DNA of 64,000 bases from NCBI RefSeq assembly GCF_003651245.1, contig NZ_RAPE01000002.1, forward strand, positions 434,001 through 498,000, read 5' to 3'. Under the pieces are notes generated by a model that had not been told where the DNA came from, ran no database searches, and saw nothing but the letters and a program-made list of their open reading frames with translations. This document shows, piece after piece, positions 36,495 through 45,275 of the stretch (positions are counted from its first letter, which is position 1; each line of letters opens with the position of its first letter). The position numbers and the translations under genes were made by a program. This DNA is from Roseovarius spongiae (GTDB taxonomy: Bacteria > Pseudomonadota > Alphaproteobacteria > Rhodobacterales > Rhodobacteraceae).

Positions 36495-38432
36495 ATGTTC
36501 GACACGATCCTGATCGCCAACCGGGGCGAGATCGCGGCCCGCGTGATCGACACGGCGCGCAAGATGGGGGTGCGCTGCGTCGCGGTGCATTCCGATGTCG
36601 ATGCGGATGCGCGGCACGTGGCGATGGCCGACGAGGCGCTGCATATCGGCGGCGCGGCGCCCGCCGACAGCTACCTGCGCGGCGACGCGATCATCGCGGC
36701 GGCGCAGGCCACCGGCGCGCAGGCGATCCATCCCGGCTACGGCTTCCTGAGCGAGAACCCCGATTTCGTCGAGGCGGTGGAGGCCGCCGGCCTCACCTTC
36801 ATCGGGCCGTCCGCAAAGGCGATCCGCGCGATGGGGCTGAAGGACGCGGCCAAGGCGCTGATGGAGGAGGCCGGCGTGCCGGTGGTGCCCGGTTATCACG
36901 GCGCGGAGCAGGCCACCGACCACCTCGCCGCGCAGGCGGAAAAGATCGGCTACCCGGTGCTGATCAAGGCGGTCGCGGGGGGCGGCGGCAAGGGTATGCG
37001 GCTGGTCGAGCGCGCGGGCGATTTCGCCGACGCGCTCGAAAGCGCGCGCAGCGAGGCGGCGAAGGCCTTCGGCAACGACGCGGTGTTGATCGAGAAGTTC
37101 ATCGAGCATCCCCGACACATCGAGGTGCAGGTCTTCGGCGACGGCGCAAACGCGGTGCACCTGTTCGAGCGTGACTGCTCGCTCCAGCGCCGCCACCAGA
37201 AGGTGATCGAGGAGGCCCCGGCGCCCGGCATGACCGACGAGGTGCGCGCGGCGATGGGCGCGGCGGCCGTGCGCGCGGCCGAGGCGATCGGATACTCCGG
37301 CGCGGGCACGGTGGAGTTCATCGTCGATGGGTCGGGCGGGCTGCGGGCGGACGGGTTCTGGTTCATGGAGATGAACACGCGCCTTCAGGTCGAACACCCC
37401 GTGACCGAGGCGATCACCGGCGTCGACCTCGTCGAGTGGCAGTTACGCGTGGCGTCGGGCGAGGCACTGCCCGCGCGGCAGGAGGACCTCGCCATCACCG
37501 GCCACGCCTTCGAGGCGCGGCTTTACGCCGAGGATGTGCCCAAGGGCTTCCTGCCCGCGACCGGGACGCTGACGCATCTGCGCTTTCCGCCGGGCGCGCG
37601 GGCCGATACCGGCGTGCGCGCGGGCGACGAGATCAGCCCGTTCTACGATCCGATGATCGCCAAGCTGGTGACGCATGGCCCGACGCGCGACGTGGCGCTG
37701 CGCAGGCTCGCCACCGCGCTGTCGCAGACGCAGGTTGCGGGGACGGTGACGAACCTCGCCTTCCTCGGCGCGCTGGCGCGGCACGAGGGGTTCGCGGCGG
37801 GCGAGGTGGATACCGGGCTCATCGCGCGCGACCTCGACGCGCTGGTGGTCACGCCCGCGCCGGGCGCGCGGGAAACCGCGCTGGCCGGACTGGCGGCGCT
37901 CGGGCTGCTCGGGGCGGAGGGTCGCGACATCGGCTTCGCCCTCTGGGCGCGGTCCGCGCGGACGTTGATCCTGCGCCGCGACGAGGAGGATATCACGCTG
38001 CGGGTGCGGGTGCTTTCGGCGGATGCCAGCGACGTGACGGTGGACGAAACCACGGTGGAGGCGCGCCGCGTCGGCGGGCGCTGGCGGCTTGACGACCATG
38101 TCGCGCCCGAGGTGGCCGTGACCGGCGACACGGTCACGGTCTTCGCGCAATACGGTATCGAATTCGGGATCGTCGATCCGTTGATACGGGCCGCCGCCGC
38201 AGGCGCCGACAGCGCGGTGATCGAGGCGCCGATGCCGGGACTGGTCAAGGCGATGCATGCCGAGGCCGGACAGGCGGTGAGTGCGGGCGACCGGCTCGCC
38301 GTGCTGGAAGCGATGAAGATGGAGCACAGCCTGCTCGCCCCGCGCGACGGGATCGTGGCCGAGGTGCTGGCGCAGGCGGGCGCGCAGGTCGCCGCCGGCG
38401 CCGCCTTGATCCGGCTCGAAGAAGAAGACTGA
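36495..38432 (+). CDS. liuD: Methylcrotonyl-CoA carboxylase biotin-containing (alpha) subunit
   Basis: This 645-aa protein has the biotin carboxylase part (IANRGEIAARVIDTARKMG, then IKAVAGGGGKGMRLVE in the ATP-grasp domain, then EMNTRLQVEHPVTEAITGVD). It ends in a biotinyl domain with the modified lysine in VLEAMKMEHSLLAPRDG (about residue 600). It carboxylates biotin with ATP and bicarbonate for transfer by the beta subunit. Length and the spacer between domains fit methylcrotonyl- or propionyl-type alpha subunits; the operon settles it as MCC. The biotin ligase that would charge it (birA) is at 62.4 kb. Confidence 0.95.
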   Translation: MFDTILIANRGEIAARVIDTARKMGVRCVAVHSDVDADARHVAMADEALHIGGAAPADSYLRGDAIIAAAQATGAQAIHPGYGFLSENPDFVEAVEAAGLTFIGPSAKAIRAMGLKDAAKALMEEAGVPVVPGYHGAEQATDHLAAQAEKIGYPVLIKAVAGGGGKGMRLVERAGDFADALESARSEAAKAFGNDAVLIEKFIEHPRHIEVQVFGDGANAVHLFERDCSLQRRHQKVIEEAPAPGMTDEVRAAMGAAAVRAAEAIGYSGAGTVEFIVDGSGGLRADGFWFMEMNTRLQVEHPVTEAITGVDLVEWQLRVASGEALPARQEDLAITGHAFEARLYAEDVPKGFLPATGTLTHLRFPPGARADTGVRAGDEISPFYDPMIAKLVTHGPTRDVALRRLATALSQTQVAGTVTNLAFLGALARHEGFAAGEVDTGLIARDLDALVVTPAPGARETALAGLAALGLLGAEGRDIGFALWARSARTLILRRDEEDITLRVRVLSADASDVTVDETTVEARRVGGRWRLDDHVAPEVAVTGDTVTVFAQYGIEFGIVDPLIRAAAAGADSAVIEAPMPGLVKAMHAEAGQAVSAGDRLAVLEAMKMEHSLLAPRDGIVAEVLAQAGAQVAAGAALIRLEEED

Positions 38433-38522
38433 CGCGACGGGCGGCTTGCGCAGAGGCGCCGCGCGGCGCAGGTTCGGGCGCGGCCCGCCGCAGGCGCCGC
38501 AGGACTGCCAAGGAGAGAAGAC

Positions 38523-39191
38523 ATGATCACCCTGCACCACGTTCCGCAAAGCCGTTCCATGCGGGTGTTGTGGCTGCTGAACGAGCTGGACGCGGAGTTC
38601 CGCGTGGTCGAGCATCCCTTCGACCGCTCGCTGCGCAGCCCCGAGTTCCTGACCCTGTCGCCCGCGGGCCGGGTGCCCGCGCTCGAGATCGAGGGCGAGC
38701 GGATGTTCGAAAGCGGCGCGATGGTCGAGTATCTCTGCGAACGGTTCCCCGAACGCGGCCTCGGGCGCGCCCCGGGCGACATGGATCGGATGGCGTGGCT
38801 CGTCTGGGTGCATTTCGCCGAAACGGTGAGCCAGCATTCCGCGACGCTGACGCAACAGCACATCATGCTCTACGAGGATTCGATGCGCAGCCCGCTCATC
38901 ATGCGGCTCGAGGCGAAGCGGCTAGAGAAATGCTACGCCGCGATCGAGGCGCGGCTGAGCACGCCGGTGGAAAACCGCGACTACCTGCTGACCGCGGGGT
39001 ATTCGGCGGCCGATATCTGCGTCGGGCAGGCGGTCTACATGGCCCGGCATTTCGCGAAGCTCGACGATTTTCCGGAGACCGCGAAATGGTTCGCGCGTCT
39101 CACCGAACGGCAGAGCTTCCAGGACGCGCTGCCGCAGCCGGGAGGGATGCGCCTCTATGAACAGGATTTCTATCCGGCGTGGGCGGATTGA
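38523..39191 (+). CDS. Glutathione S-transferase family protein
   Basis: This 222-aa cytosolic GST-like protein has a thioredoxin-fold N domain (MITLHHVPQSRSMRVLWLLN, then LTLSPAGRVPALEIEGE and MFESGAMVEYLCERFP, the glutathione gamma-Glu site) and an all-helical C domain from residue ~85. The catalytic-position Ser in QSRSMR is typical of bacterial types. Ninety bases separate it from liuD, with AAGGAGAAGAC before its ATG. Its presence between carboxylase and lyase genes suggests a detoxification or isomerase role near electrophilic enoyl-CoAs, which is inference only. Confidence 0.88.
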   Translation: MITLHHVPQSRSMRVLWLLNELDAEFRVVEHPFDRSLRSPEFLTLSPAGRVPALEIEGERMFESGAMVEYLCERFPERGLGRAPGDMDRMAWLVWVHFAETVSQHSATLTQQHIMLYEDSMRSPLIMRLEAKRLEKCYAAIEARLSTPVENRDYLLTAGYSAADICVGQAVYMARHFAKLDDFPETAKWFARLTERQSFQDALPQPGGMRLYEQDFYPAWAD

Positions 39192-39239
39192 GGCGGCGAT
39201 GGATTTGCGTATTCTTGGAACATTGAAAGACCGGGGCGG

Positions 39240-40094
39240 ATGAGCGAGCGCGCCGAGATATTCGAGGTCGGGCCGCGCGACGGGTTGCAGAACGAGGCGC
39301 GCGCGATTCCCGTGGCCGACAAGATCGCGCTGATCGACTGCCTGTCGCGCGCCGGGTTCCGCCGCATCGAGGTCGCGAGCTTCGTCAGCCCCAGATGGGT
39401 GCCGCAGATGGCCAGTTCCGCCGAGGTGCTGGCCGGGATCACGCGCGCGCCCGGCGTGTCCTACGCCGCGCTCACGCCGAACATGCGCGGGCTTGAGGAC
39501 GCGCTGGCGGCGAGGGCGGACGAGGTGGCGATCTTCGGCTCCGCCTCCGAGGGGTTCAGCCGCGCCAACATCAACGCCAGCATCGAGGAAAGCCTCGCCC
39601 GTTTCGCCCCCGTGGCGAGCGCGGCGCGCGCGGCCGGGCTGCCGGTGCGCGGCTACGTCTCCTGCGTGACCGATTGCCCCTATGACGGGCCGGTGGCGCC
39701 GGAGCAGGCAGCGCGGGTGGCGGGCGCGTTGCGCGATCTCGGCTGCTACGAGATCAGCCTTGGCGACACGCTGGGGCAGGGCGCGCCGGAACGGGTCGGC
39801 GCGATGCTCGACGCGGTGCTCGAGGTCGTGCCGGCAGATCGGCTCGCGGGGCATTTCCACGACACCGCCGGGCGGGCGCTCGAGAATATCGAGGTTTCGC
39901 TCGGGCGCGGGCTGCGGGTGTTCGACGCTGCCGTGGGGGGCCTGGGCGGCTGTCCCTACGCGCCCGGCGCCGCCGGGAACGTGGCCACGGGCGCGGTGGC
40001 CGAGCGGCTGGCGGCGCTCGGCTTCGAGACCGGGCTCGACCGGGAGGTGATCGCCGAAGCCGCGCGGATGGCGCGCGCCATGCGGGAGGGATGA
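39240..40094 (+). CDS. Hydroxymethylglutaryl-CoA lyase
   Basis: This 284-aa TIM-barrel lyase splits HMG-CoA into acetyl-CoA and acetoacetate, the last step of leucine breakdown. The N-terminal EVGPRDGLQNEARAIPVADK holds the catalytic Arg and Asp. The metal His pair lies in DRLAGHFHDTAGRALENIEV, and the glycine-rich catalytic Cys loop is VGGLGGCPYAPGAAGNVATG. Length is near the family's norm (~285-300). It starts at the ATG at 39240 and overlaps the following crotonase gene by 4 bp. Confidence 0.95.
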   Translation: MSERAEIFEVGPRDGLQNEARAIPVADKIALIDCLSRAGFRRIEVASFVSPRWVPQMASSAEVLAGITRAPGVSYAALTPNMRGLEDALAARADEVAIFGSASEGFSRANINASIEESLARFAPVASAARAAGLPVRGYVSCVTDCPYDGPVAPEQAARVAGALRDLGCYEISLGDTLGQGAPERVGAMLDAVLEVVPADRLAGHFHDTAGRALENIEVSLGRGLRVFDAAVGGLGGCPYAPGAAGNVATGAVAERLAALGFETGLDREVIAEAARMARAMREG

Positions 40095-40882
40095 GCATGT
40101 ACGAGACATTGGAGATCGAAACGGATGCGCGCGGCGTGGCGACGCTCTGGCTGAGCCGGGAGGAGAAGCACAACGCGCTGTCGGCGCGGATGATCGAGGA
40201 GTTGACCGCGGCGGCGGTGCGCCTTGGCGGCGACGACGCGGTGCGCGTCGTGGTGCTGGCCGCGCGCGGGCGGACCTTCTGCGCGGGCGGCGACCTTGGC
40301 TGGATGCGCGAGCAGTTCGAGGCCGATCCGGACGTGAGGGCGCGCGAGGCGGCCAAGCTTGCGCATATGTTGCAGGCGCTCAACACGCTGCCGAAACCGC
40401 TCATCGGGCGGCTGCACGGCAACGCCTTCGGCGGCGGCGTCGGCATGGCGAGCGTCTGCGACGCGGCGATCGGGGCCGAGGGCGTCAAGATGGCGCTGAC
40501 CGAAACCCGGCTGGGCCTGATCCCCGCCACCATCGGCCCCTACGTCGCGGCCCGCATGGGCGAGGCGAACGCGCGGCGGGTCTTCATGTCGGGCCGGCGG
40601 TTCGACGCGGCCGAGGCGGTGACGCTCGGCCTTCTGGCGCGCGCCGTGCCGGCGGACGCGCTCGACGCGGCGGTCGAGGAAGAGGTCGCGCCCTACCTGG
40701 CCTGCGCGCCCGAAGCGGTGGCGCGGGCCAAGGCGCTGCTGCGCAGCCTCGGCCCGCGCATCGACGCGGCCGTGATCGGGCATACGGTGGAGGAACTGGC
40801 GAAATGCTGGGAGGGCGGCGAGGCCCATGAGGGCATCGCCGCCTTCTTCGAGAAGCGCAAGCCGGGATGGGCGCAGCGGTAG
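40091..40882 (+). CDS. Enoyl-CoA hydratase/isomerase family, methylglutaconyl-CoA hydratase type
   Basis: This 263-aa crotonase has LWLSREEKHNALSARMIEEL, the oxyanion-hole segment ARGRTFCAGGDLGWMREQF, and GRLHGNAFGGGVGMASVCDA. The catalytic region is KMALTETRLGLIPATIGPYV, with one Glu and the shift seen in AUH-type hydratases. In this operon it should hydrate 3-methylglutaconyl-CoA to HMG-CoA. The ATG at 40091 overlaps the HMG-CoA lyase stop; a second ATG at 40097 is also usable. It is the last gene of the leucine operon. Confidence 0.92.
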   Translation: MSMYETLEIETDARGVATLWLSREEKHNALSARMIEELTAAAVRLGGDDAVRVVVLAARGRTFCAGGDLGWMREQFEADPDVRAREAAKLAHMLQALNTLPKPLIGRLHGNAFGGGVGMASVCDAAIGAEGVKMALTETRLGLIPATIGPYVAARMGEANARRVFMSGRRFDAAEAVTLGLLARAVPADALDAAVEEEVAPYLACAPEAVARAKALLRSLGPRIDAAVIGHTVEELAKCWEGGEAHEGIAAFFEKRKPGWAQR

Positions 40883-40894
40883 CCGCGCCGCGCC

Positions 40895-41413
40895 TCAGCC
40901 CATCCTGCGGCGCAGGACCAGGCCGCCCAGGGCCGCGATCAGGAGCCATCCGGTGGCCGGAAGCGGAATCGGCGCGAGGTCGGCCTTGAAATTGGCGAAG
41001 AATTCGTTGTCGACCGTGTTGTTCAGTTCGGTGATGACGAAGCGGTCGAATTTCTGACCGGGTGCTAGTGCCAGGCCGAAATTGAAGATCGCGTCATCCG
41101 TCGGGTTGAAGGAGGTCGATGCGATGCTCGCAGCGCCGTTGAAGAGCTCCAGCGTGAACGTGCTGTCCGTGCAGGAGCCCCAGTTGCAGCCCTCGAGCGT
41201 CTGCGTCGTGGTCGGCTCATAGACGTCGAAGGACAGCGACGTCATGTATCCGCCCGAGGCCAGCACGCCCGAGAAATTCTCGACCCCGCTGATGGCGATG
41301 CCTTCGCCGCCGAATATCGTGCCGGTGAACTGGGCGTGATTGCCGGGAAAGCTCGAGCCGGAGGCCGCGGTCACGTCGAAACCGCCGGCATCGGTCACGG
41401 TCGCCTCGAACAC
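40895..41413 (-). CDS. VPLPA-CTERM sorting-domain protein with damaged start
   Basis: The C-terminus (APIPLPATGWLLIAALGG, then RRR) is a VPLPA-CTERM signal: a Pro-rich motif, a membrane helix and a basic cluster, found on surface proteins processed by an exosortase-like system. The body is a Ser/Thr/Asn-rich beta protein with one Cys pair (CNWGSC). The listed GTG start at 41413 would leave no signal peptide. In the same frame upstream, residues FRSILFTLGLACAPAAVHAA form a perfect signal peptide, but its expected ATG reads ATAG (41480-41477), giving a stop instead. The gene may therefore be a pseudogene or carry a sequence error. Confidence 0.7.
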   Translation of the reverse strand: MFEATVTDAGGFDVTAASGSSFPGNHAQFTGTIFGGEGIAISGVENFSGVLASGGYMTSLSFDVYEPTTTQTLEGCNWGSCTDSTFTLELFNGAASIASTSFNPTDDAIFNFGLALAPGQKFDRFVITELNNTVDNEFFANFKADLAPIPLPATGWLLIAALGGLVLRRRMG

Positions 41414-41553
41414 GGATGCCGCATGAACCGCGGCCGGCGCGCAGGCTAGGCCAAGCGTGAAAAGGATGGATCTGAACTATGTGCTTCTCCCTTATCGATC
41501 TTGATTATCGCATGAGGTTAACACAGACGCGGCGAATCTCAAAAATCCCCCCT

Positions 41554-41592
41554 GCGCCGCAGGGCGTCGGCGCCCCGCGCGCCCTGCGGCGC
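41554..41592. repeat. 13-bp perfect inverted repeat upstream of nuoA
   Basis: GCGCCGCAGGGCG (41554-41566) and its exact complement CGCCCTGCGGCGC (41580-41592) are separated by 13 bases. On the minus strand a short T-run (TTTTT) follows within ten bases of the stem; on the plus strand none does. It lies between the surface-protein gene and the nuo promoter and may act as a terminator or insulator. Confidence 0.55.
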
Positions 41593-41618
41593 GTCGTCCC
41601 GATTCTGGCGGCGACCCG

Positions 41619-41647
41619 TTGACCCCGTCCGGGGGCAGGGGTAGACA
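41619..41647 (+). promoter_or_regulatory. Sigma70-type promoter of the nuo operon
   Basis: TTGACC (41619-41624) and TAGACA (41642-41647) are separated by 17 bp, placing the transcription start near 41654 and leaving a ~60-base leader before nuoA. No other comparably good promoter is seen in the 300 bp between the surface-protein gene and nuoA. Confidence 0.6.
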
Positions 41648-41713
41648 CGATGGCAGTCAACTTTGCCACTTGACCGCGCGTGGCCCTGTCCACGTGCAGA
41701 AAAGGAGCCGCTC

Positions 41714-42079
41714 TTGGAAGAGATGTTGAGGGAATACCTCCCGATTCTCGTGTTTCTGGCCATCGCCATCGGGCTTGGCCTCGTTTTGATCCTCGCCGCG
41801 GTGGTGCTTGCCGTGCGCGCGCCGGATCCCGAAAAGGTCAGCGCCTATGAATGCGGATTCAACGCGTTCGACGACGCGCGGATGAAGTTCGACGTGCGGT
41901 TCTACCTCGTGTCGATCCTGTTCATCATCTTCGACCTGGAAATCGCCATGCTGTTTCCATGGGCGGTCGCGTTCCAGGACGTGTCCATGGTCGCCTTCTG
42001 GTCGATGATGTTCTTCCTCGCCGTGCTGACGGCCGGGTTCGCCTATGAGTGGAAGAAGGGAGCGCTGGAATGGGAGTGA
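41714..42079 (+). CDS. nuoA: NADH-quinone oxidoreductase subunit A
   Basis: NuoA is a small membrane subunit of complex I at the junction of the two arms. The 121-aa protein has three hydrophobic helices and the conserved loop [20 protein letters not shown], with the Cys that is exposed in the deactive enzyme, followed by [23 protein letters not shown] at 41714 is preferred as start because AAAGGAG lies 8 bases upstream and the protein then begins [10 protein letters not shown]; the ATG at 41723 is the alternative. The 3' end overlaps nuoB by 10 bp. Confidence 0.95.
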   Translation: MEEMLREYLPILVFLAIAIGLGLVLILAAVVLAVRAPDPEKVSAYECGFNAFDDARMKFDVRFYLVSILFIIFDLEIAMLFPWAVAFQDVSMVAFWSMMFFLAVLTAGFAYEWKKGALEWE

Positions 42080-42696
42080 AGCAGAGCGAAGAGACCGGCG
42101 ATTTCGTGACCGACACGCAAGGCGAGGGCGTGCAGTCGCCCCGCGTCAAGAGCGGCCCCTCGGCGGGCGCGCCGGTCGAGGCGTACGCGGAAGGGTACAG
42201 CACCGACGTCGCGACGCAGGAGCTGAACAAGCACCTGACCGACAAGGGATTTCTCCTGACCTCGGTCGAGGATCTGATCAACTGGGCGCGCACCGGCAGC
42301 CTGCACTGGATGACCTTCGGGCTGGCCTGCTGCGCGATCGAGCAGATGCAGGTCGCGATGCCGCGCTACGATGTGGAGCGGTTCGGTTTCGCCCCGCGCG
42401 CCTCGCCGCGCCAGTCCGACGTGATGATCGTGGCCGGCACGCTGACCAACAAGATGGCGCCGGCGCTGCGCAAGGTCTACGACCAGATGCCCGAGCCGCG
42501 CTACGTGATCTCGATGGGTTCCTGCGCCAATGGCGGCGGATATTACCATTACAGCTACTCGGTGGTGCGCGGCTGCGACCGGATCGTGCCGGTCGACATC
42601 TACGTGCCGGGCTGCCCGCCGACCGCCGAGGCGCTGCTTTACGGCATTCTTCAGTTGCAACGCAGGATTCGCCGCACCGGCACGATCACCCGCTGA
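42070..42696 (+). CDS. nuoB: NADH-quinone oxidoreductase subunit B
   Basis: NuoB carries cluster N2, the last [4Fe-4S] centre before quinone. The ligands are Cys87 and Cys88 (LACCAIEQM), Cys152 (SMGSCANGG) and Cys182 ([14 protein letters not shown]). The 208-aa protein has a ~50-residue hydrophilic N-terminal extension ([14 protein letters not shown] onwards) before the conserved core, longer than in E. coli-type minimal forms. The ATG at 42070 lies inside the end of nuoA. Confidence 0.97.
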   Translation: MGVKQSEETGDFVTDTQGEGVQSPRVKSGPSAGAPVEAYAEGYSTDVATQELNKHLTDKGFLLTSVEDLINWARTGSLHWMTFGLACCAIEQMQVAMPRYDVERFGFAPRASPRQSDVMIVAGTLTNKMAPALRKVYDQMPEPRYVISMGSCANGGGYYHYSYSVVRGCDRIVPVDIYVPGCPPTAEALLYGILQLQRRIRRTGTITR

Positions 42697-42732
42697 GGCG
42701 GGCCGCGGCAGGACGGCAAGGGGGATAACGCG

Positions 42733-43341
42733 ATGAGTGACGCGCTACGGGAACTGGGCACGCATATCGAGACCAAGCGCGCCGACTGCGTGCTGGGCTG
42801 GGAAGTGGCCTTTGACGAACTGACGCTTGACGCGCCGCTCAGCAACATCGTGACGCTGGTGGAGTTCCTCAAGACCGATCCGACCTGCCGGTTCTCGACG
42901 CTGGTGGACATCACCGCGGTCGACTACCCCGAGCGGGCCAGGCGGTTCGACGTGGTCTATCATTTCCTGAGCATGTACCAGAACCAGCGCATCCGCCTGC
43001 GCGTCGCCGTGCGCGAGGAGGACATGATCCCCTCGATCACGTCCGTCCACCCCTCGGCCAACTGGTTCGAGCGCGAGGTCTTCGACATGTTCGGGCTGCT
43101 GTTTTCCGGCCACCCCGACCTGCGCCGCATCCTGACCGATTACGGCTTCCGCGGGCATCCGATGCGCAAGGATTTCCCGACCACGGGTTATACCGAAGTT
43201 CGCTACGACGAAGAGGAAAAGCGCGTGGTCTACGAACCGGTGAGCCTCGTGCAGGAATACCGGCTTTTCGATTTCATGAGCCCCTGGGAGGGCGCGGAAT
43301 ACATCCTTCCGGGCGACGAGAAGAAGAAGGAGGGCGCCTGA
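42733..43341 (+). CDS. nuoC: NADH-quinone oxidoreductase subunit C
   Basis: NuoC is a peripheral-arm subunit next to the quinone site. The 202-aa protein has the 30-kDa subunit signature ERECFDMFG-type segment [20 protein letters not shown], followed by [19 protein letters not shown]. nuoC and nuoD are separate genes here, unlike the E. coli fusion. The ATG at 42733 follows GGGGATAACGCG. It ends one base before the GFA-family gene, which begins the run of non-nuo inserts. Confidence 0.96.
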   Translation: MSDALRELGTHIETKRADCVLGWEVAFDELTLDAPLSNIVTLVEFLKTDPTCRFSTLVDITAVDYPERARRFDVVYHFLSMYQNQRIRLRVAVREEDMIPSITSVHPSANWFEREVFDMFGLLFSGHPDLRRILTDYGFRGHPMRKDFPTTGYTEVRYDEEEKRVVYEPVSLVQEYRLFDFMSPWEGAEYILPGDEKKKEGA

Positions 43342-43779
43342 ATGGCCGAGGGCGATACCCTGCGCGGCTCCTGCCTCTGCGGCGCCTGCGGCTTTAGCGC
43401 CCAGCCCCTCAACCGCGAGGCCGGAGTGTGCCATTGCGGCATGTGCCGCAAATGGTCGGGCGGGATGTTCTTCGTCGCGGAATGCGGCTCCTCGGTGGTC
43501 TTCGACGAGAGCGCGCCGGTCAAGCGCTACGTCTCGAGCGACTGGGGCGAACGGCTGTTCTGCGGCGTCTGCGGCTCCACCCTGGTGTGGCAGATGCGCG
43601 ACGGCGGGATGCAGATGGTTTCGACCCAGACGTTCGACGACCCGGACCAGTTCACCCTCACGACCGAGGTGTTCTACGACGAGAAGCCCGCGGGTTATGC
43701 GCTGGCCAACGAGACGAAGAAGATAACCGGGGCCGAACTCATGGCGATGTTCGCCCCGCCGCCGGGTGCGGGGGAATGA
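43342..43779 (+). CDS. GFA family (glutathione-dependent formaldehyde-activating type) zinc protein
   Basis: This 145-aa protein has the GFA/CENP-V zinc-binding fold. Paired Cys motifs lie in LRGSCLCGACGFS, VCHCGMCRKWSGGMF and RLFCGVCGSTLVW, which bind two zinc ions. The family was first described for S-hydroxymethylglutathione formation, but most bacterial members are uncharacterised. The gene starts directly after nuoC, so it is translated as part of the nuo operon. Whether it serves complex I is unknown. A nine-codon frame overlapping its stop links it to the next small ORF. Confidence 0.9.
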   Translation: MAEGDTLRGSCLCGACGFSAQPLNREAGVCHCGMCRKWSGGMFFVAECGSSVVFDESAPVKRYVSSDWGERLFCGVCGSTLVWQMRDGGMQMVSTQTFDDPDQFTLTTEVFYDEKPAGYALANETKKITGAELMAMFAPPPGAGE

Positions 43780-43798
43780 GTATGTCGAAGGAGAACGG

Positions 43799-43927
43799 AT
43801 GATGATCTGCGCGACAGGGTTTGCCGGGCTGGCCGCCGCTGCGGTGCTTCTCGCGGCGTCGATGCCCGTTCTCACGAATAATCAAGGCGTCGCCCGTAGC
43901 GCCGCCCCGCAAGGAGATCGCAAATGA
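43799..43927 (+). CDS. Small exported or membrane peptide, 42 aa
   Basis: A 42-codon ORF begins at the ATG at 43799 with a strong ribosome site (GAAGGAGAACGG). The product has a hydrophobic segment ([19 protein letters not shown]) like a signal or anchor, and a short hydrophilic end. Its stop overlaps the nuoD start (ATGATG). I recognise no family. The good ribosome site and exact stop-start overlap argue for real translation, perhaps to couple nuoD translation. Confidence 0.5.
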   Translation: MMICATGFAGLAAAAVLLAASMPVLTNNQGVARSAAPQGDRK

Positions 43928-45147
43928 TGGACGGCTCCAAAGGTTTCGAAGACGCCCTGACGGGCGAGCAGAAGATTCGCAATTTCAACCTGAACTTCGG
44001 CCCGCAACACCCTGCGGCGCACGGGGTTCTTCGGCTGGTGCTCGAGCTCGACGGCGAGATCGTGGAGCGGTGCGATCCGCATATCGGCCTGCTTCACCGC
44101 GGCACCGAGAAGCTGATGGAAAGCCGCACCTACCTGCAGAACCTGCCCTATTTCGACCGGCTCGACTACGTGGCGCCGATGAACCAGGAGCACGCCTGGT
44201 GTCTCGCGATCGAGAAGCTGACCGGCGTGGTGGTGCCGCGCCGCGCGCAGCTCATCCGGGTGCTGTTCTGCGAGATCGGGCGCATCCTCAACCACCTGCT
44301 GAACGTCACCACGCAGGCGATGGACGTCGGCGCGCTGACCCCGCCGCTCTGGGGGTTCGAGGAGCGCGAGAAGCTCATGGTCTTCTACGAACGCGCCTGC
44401 GGGGCGCGGCTTCACGCCGCGTATTTCCGCCCCGGCGGCGTGCATCAGGACCTGCCCGACGAACTGCTCGACGATATCGAGGAATGGGGCAAGGGCTTTC
44501 CGCAGGTTCTCGATGACATCGAGATCCTGCTGACCGAGAACCGCGTCTTCAAGCAGCGCAACGCCGATATCGGCGTGGTGACCGAACAGGAGGCGCTCGA
44601 CTGGGGCTTCTCCGGCGTGATGGTGCGCGGCTCGGGCATGGCGTGGGACCTGCGCCGCGCGCAGCCCTATGAATGCTACGACGAATTCGATTTCCAGATC
44701 CCGGTCGGCAAGAACGGCGACTGCTTTGACCGCTACCTCGTGCGGATGGAGGAGATGCGCCAGTCCCTGCGCATCATCTACCAGGCGATCGACAAGCTGC
44801 GCGCGCCCGAGGGCAAGGGCGACGTTCTCGCGCGGGGCAAGATCACGCCGCCATCGCGCACCGACATGAAGACCTCGATGGAGGCGCTGATCCATCACTT
44901 CAAGCTTTATACCGAGGGCTTTCACGTCCCCGAGGGCGAAGTCTACGCCGCCGTCGAGGCGCCCAAGGGAGAGTTCGGCGTCTATCTCGTCTCGGACGGC
45001 ACGAACCGGCCCTACCGCGCCAAGATCCGCGCGCCGGGCTTTCCGCACCTGCAGGCGATGGACCATGTCGCGGGCGGGCATCAGCTGGCCGACGTGGCGG
45101 CGATCATCGGCACGCTGGACATCGTGTTCGGAGAGATCGACCGATGA
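43924..45147 (+). CDS. nuoD: NADH-quinone oxidoreductase subunit D
   Basis: NuoD is the 49-kDa subunit that forms the quinone-reducing site with NuoB. The 407-aa protein shows [19 protein letters not shown] (with the quinone-site His region), [20 protein letters not shown], and the C-terminal [20 protein letters not shown] with the ending FGEIDR. Length is normal. The first of two adjacent ATGs (43924) overlaps the stop of the small 42-aa ORF. Its own stop overlaps the next small ORF (ATGA). Confidence 0.97.
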   Translation: MMDGSKGFEDALTGEQKIRNFNLNFGPQHPAAHGVLRLVLELDGEIVERCDPHIGLLHRGTEKLMESRTYLQNLPYFDRLDYVAPMNQEHAWCLAIEKLTGVVVPRRAQLIRVLFCEIGRILNHLLNVTTQAMDVGALTPPLWGFEEREKLMVFYERACGARLHAAYFRPGGVHQDLPDELLDDIEEWGKGFPQVLDDIEILLTENRVFKQRNADIGVVTEQEALDWGFSGVMVRGSGMAWDLRRAQPYECYDEFDFQIPVGKNGDCFDRYLVRMEEMRQSLRIIYQAIDKLRAPEGKGDVLARGKITPPSRTDMKTSMEALIHHFKLYTEGFHVPEGEVYAAVEAPKGEFGVYLVSDGTNRPYRAKIRAPGFPHLQAMDHVAGGHQLADVAAIIGTLDIVFGEIDR

Positions 45148-45275
45148 TCAACACGATCGGATTATCGGGGATCGCCTTGCCGGTTGACATGTTCGGAAGC
45201 GGCGGTTCCCTGCTGCCGGCCGTGCTGTTTGCCGCGCTCGCCGCGCGTTCCGTATCCATGGGGGCGGGGCATTGA
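45144..45275 (+). CDS. Small hydrophobic peptide, 43 aa
   Basis: This 43-codon ORF starts at the ATG overlapping the nuoD stop and ends overlapping the TTG start of the next gene, so both junctions look like translational coupling. The product has a hydrophobic stretch ([20 protein letters not shown]). I recognise no family. It may be a coupling ORF rather than a functional protein. Confidence 0.4.
   Translation: MINTIGLSGIALPVDMFGSGGSLLPAVLFAALAARSVSMGAGH

Noticed and set aside
41505-41769. Minus-strand frames across the nuo leader
   Set aside because: They run over the inverted repeat and the nuo promoter, have no ribosome site and give basic low-complexity products.
43776-43802. Eight-residue frame overlapping the GFA stop and the 42-aa ORF start
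   Set aside because: It arises from the ribosome-site sequence itself (AAGGAGAACGG) and is too short to judge.
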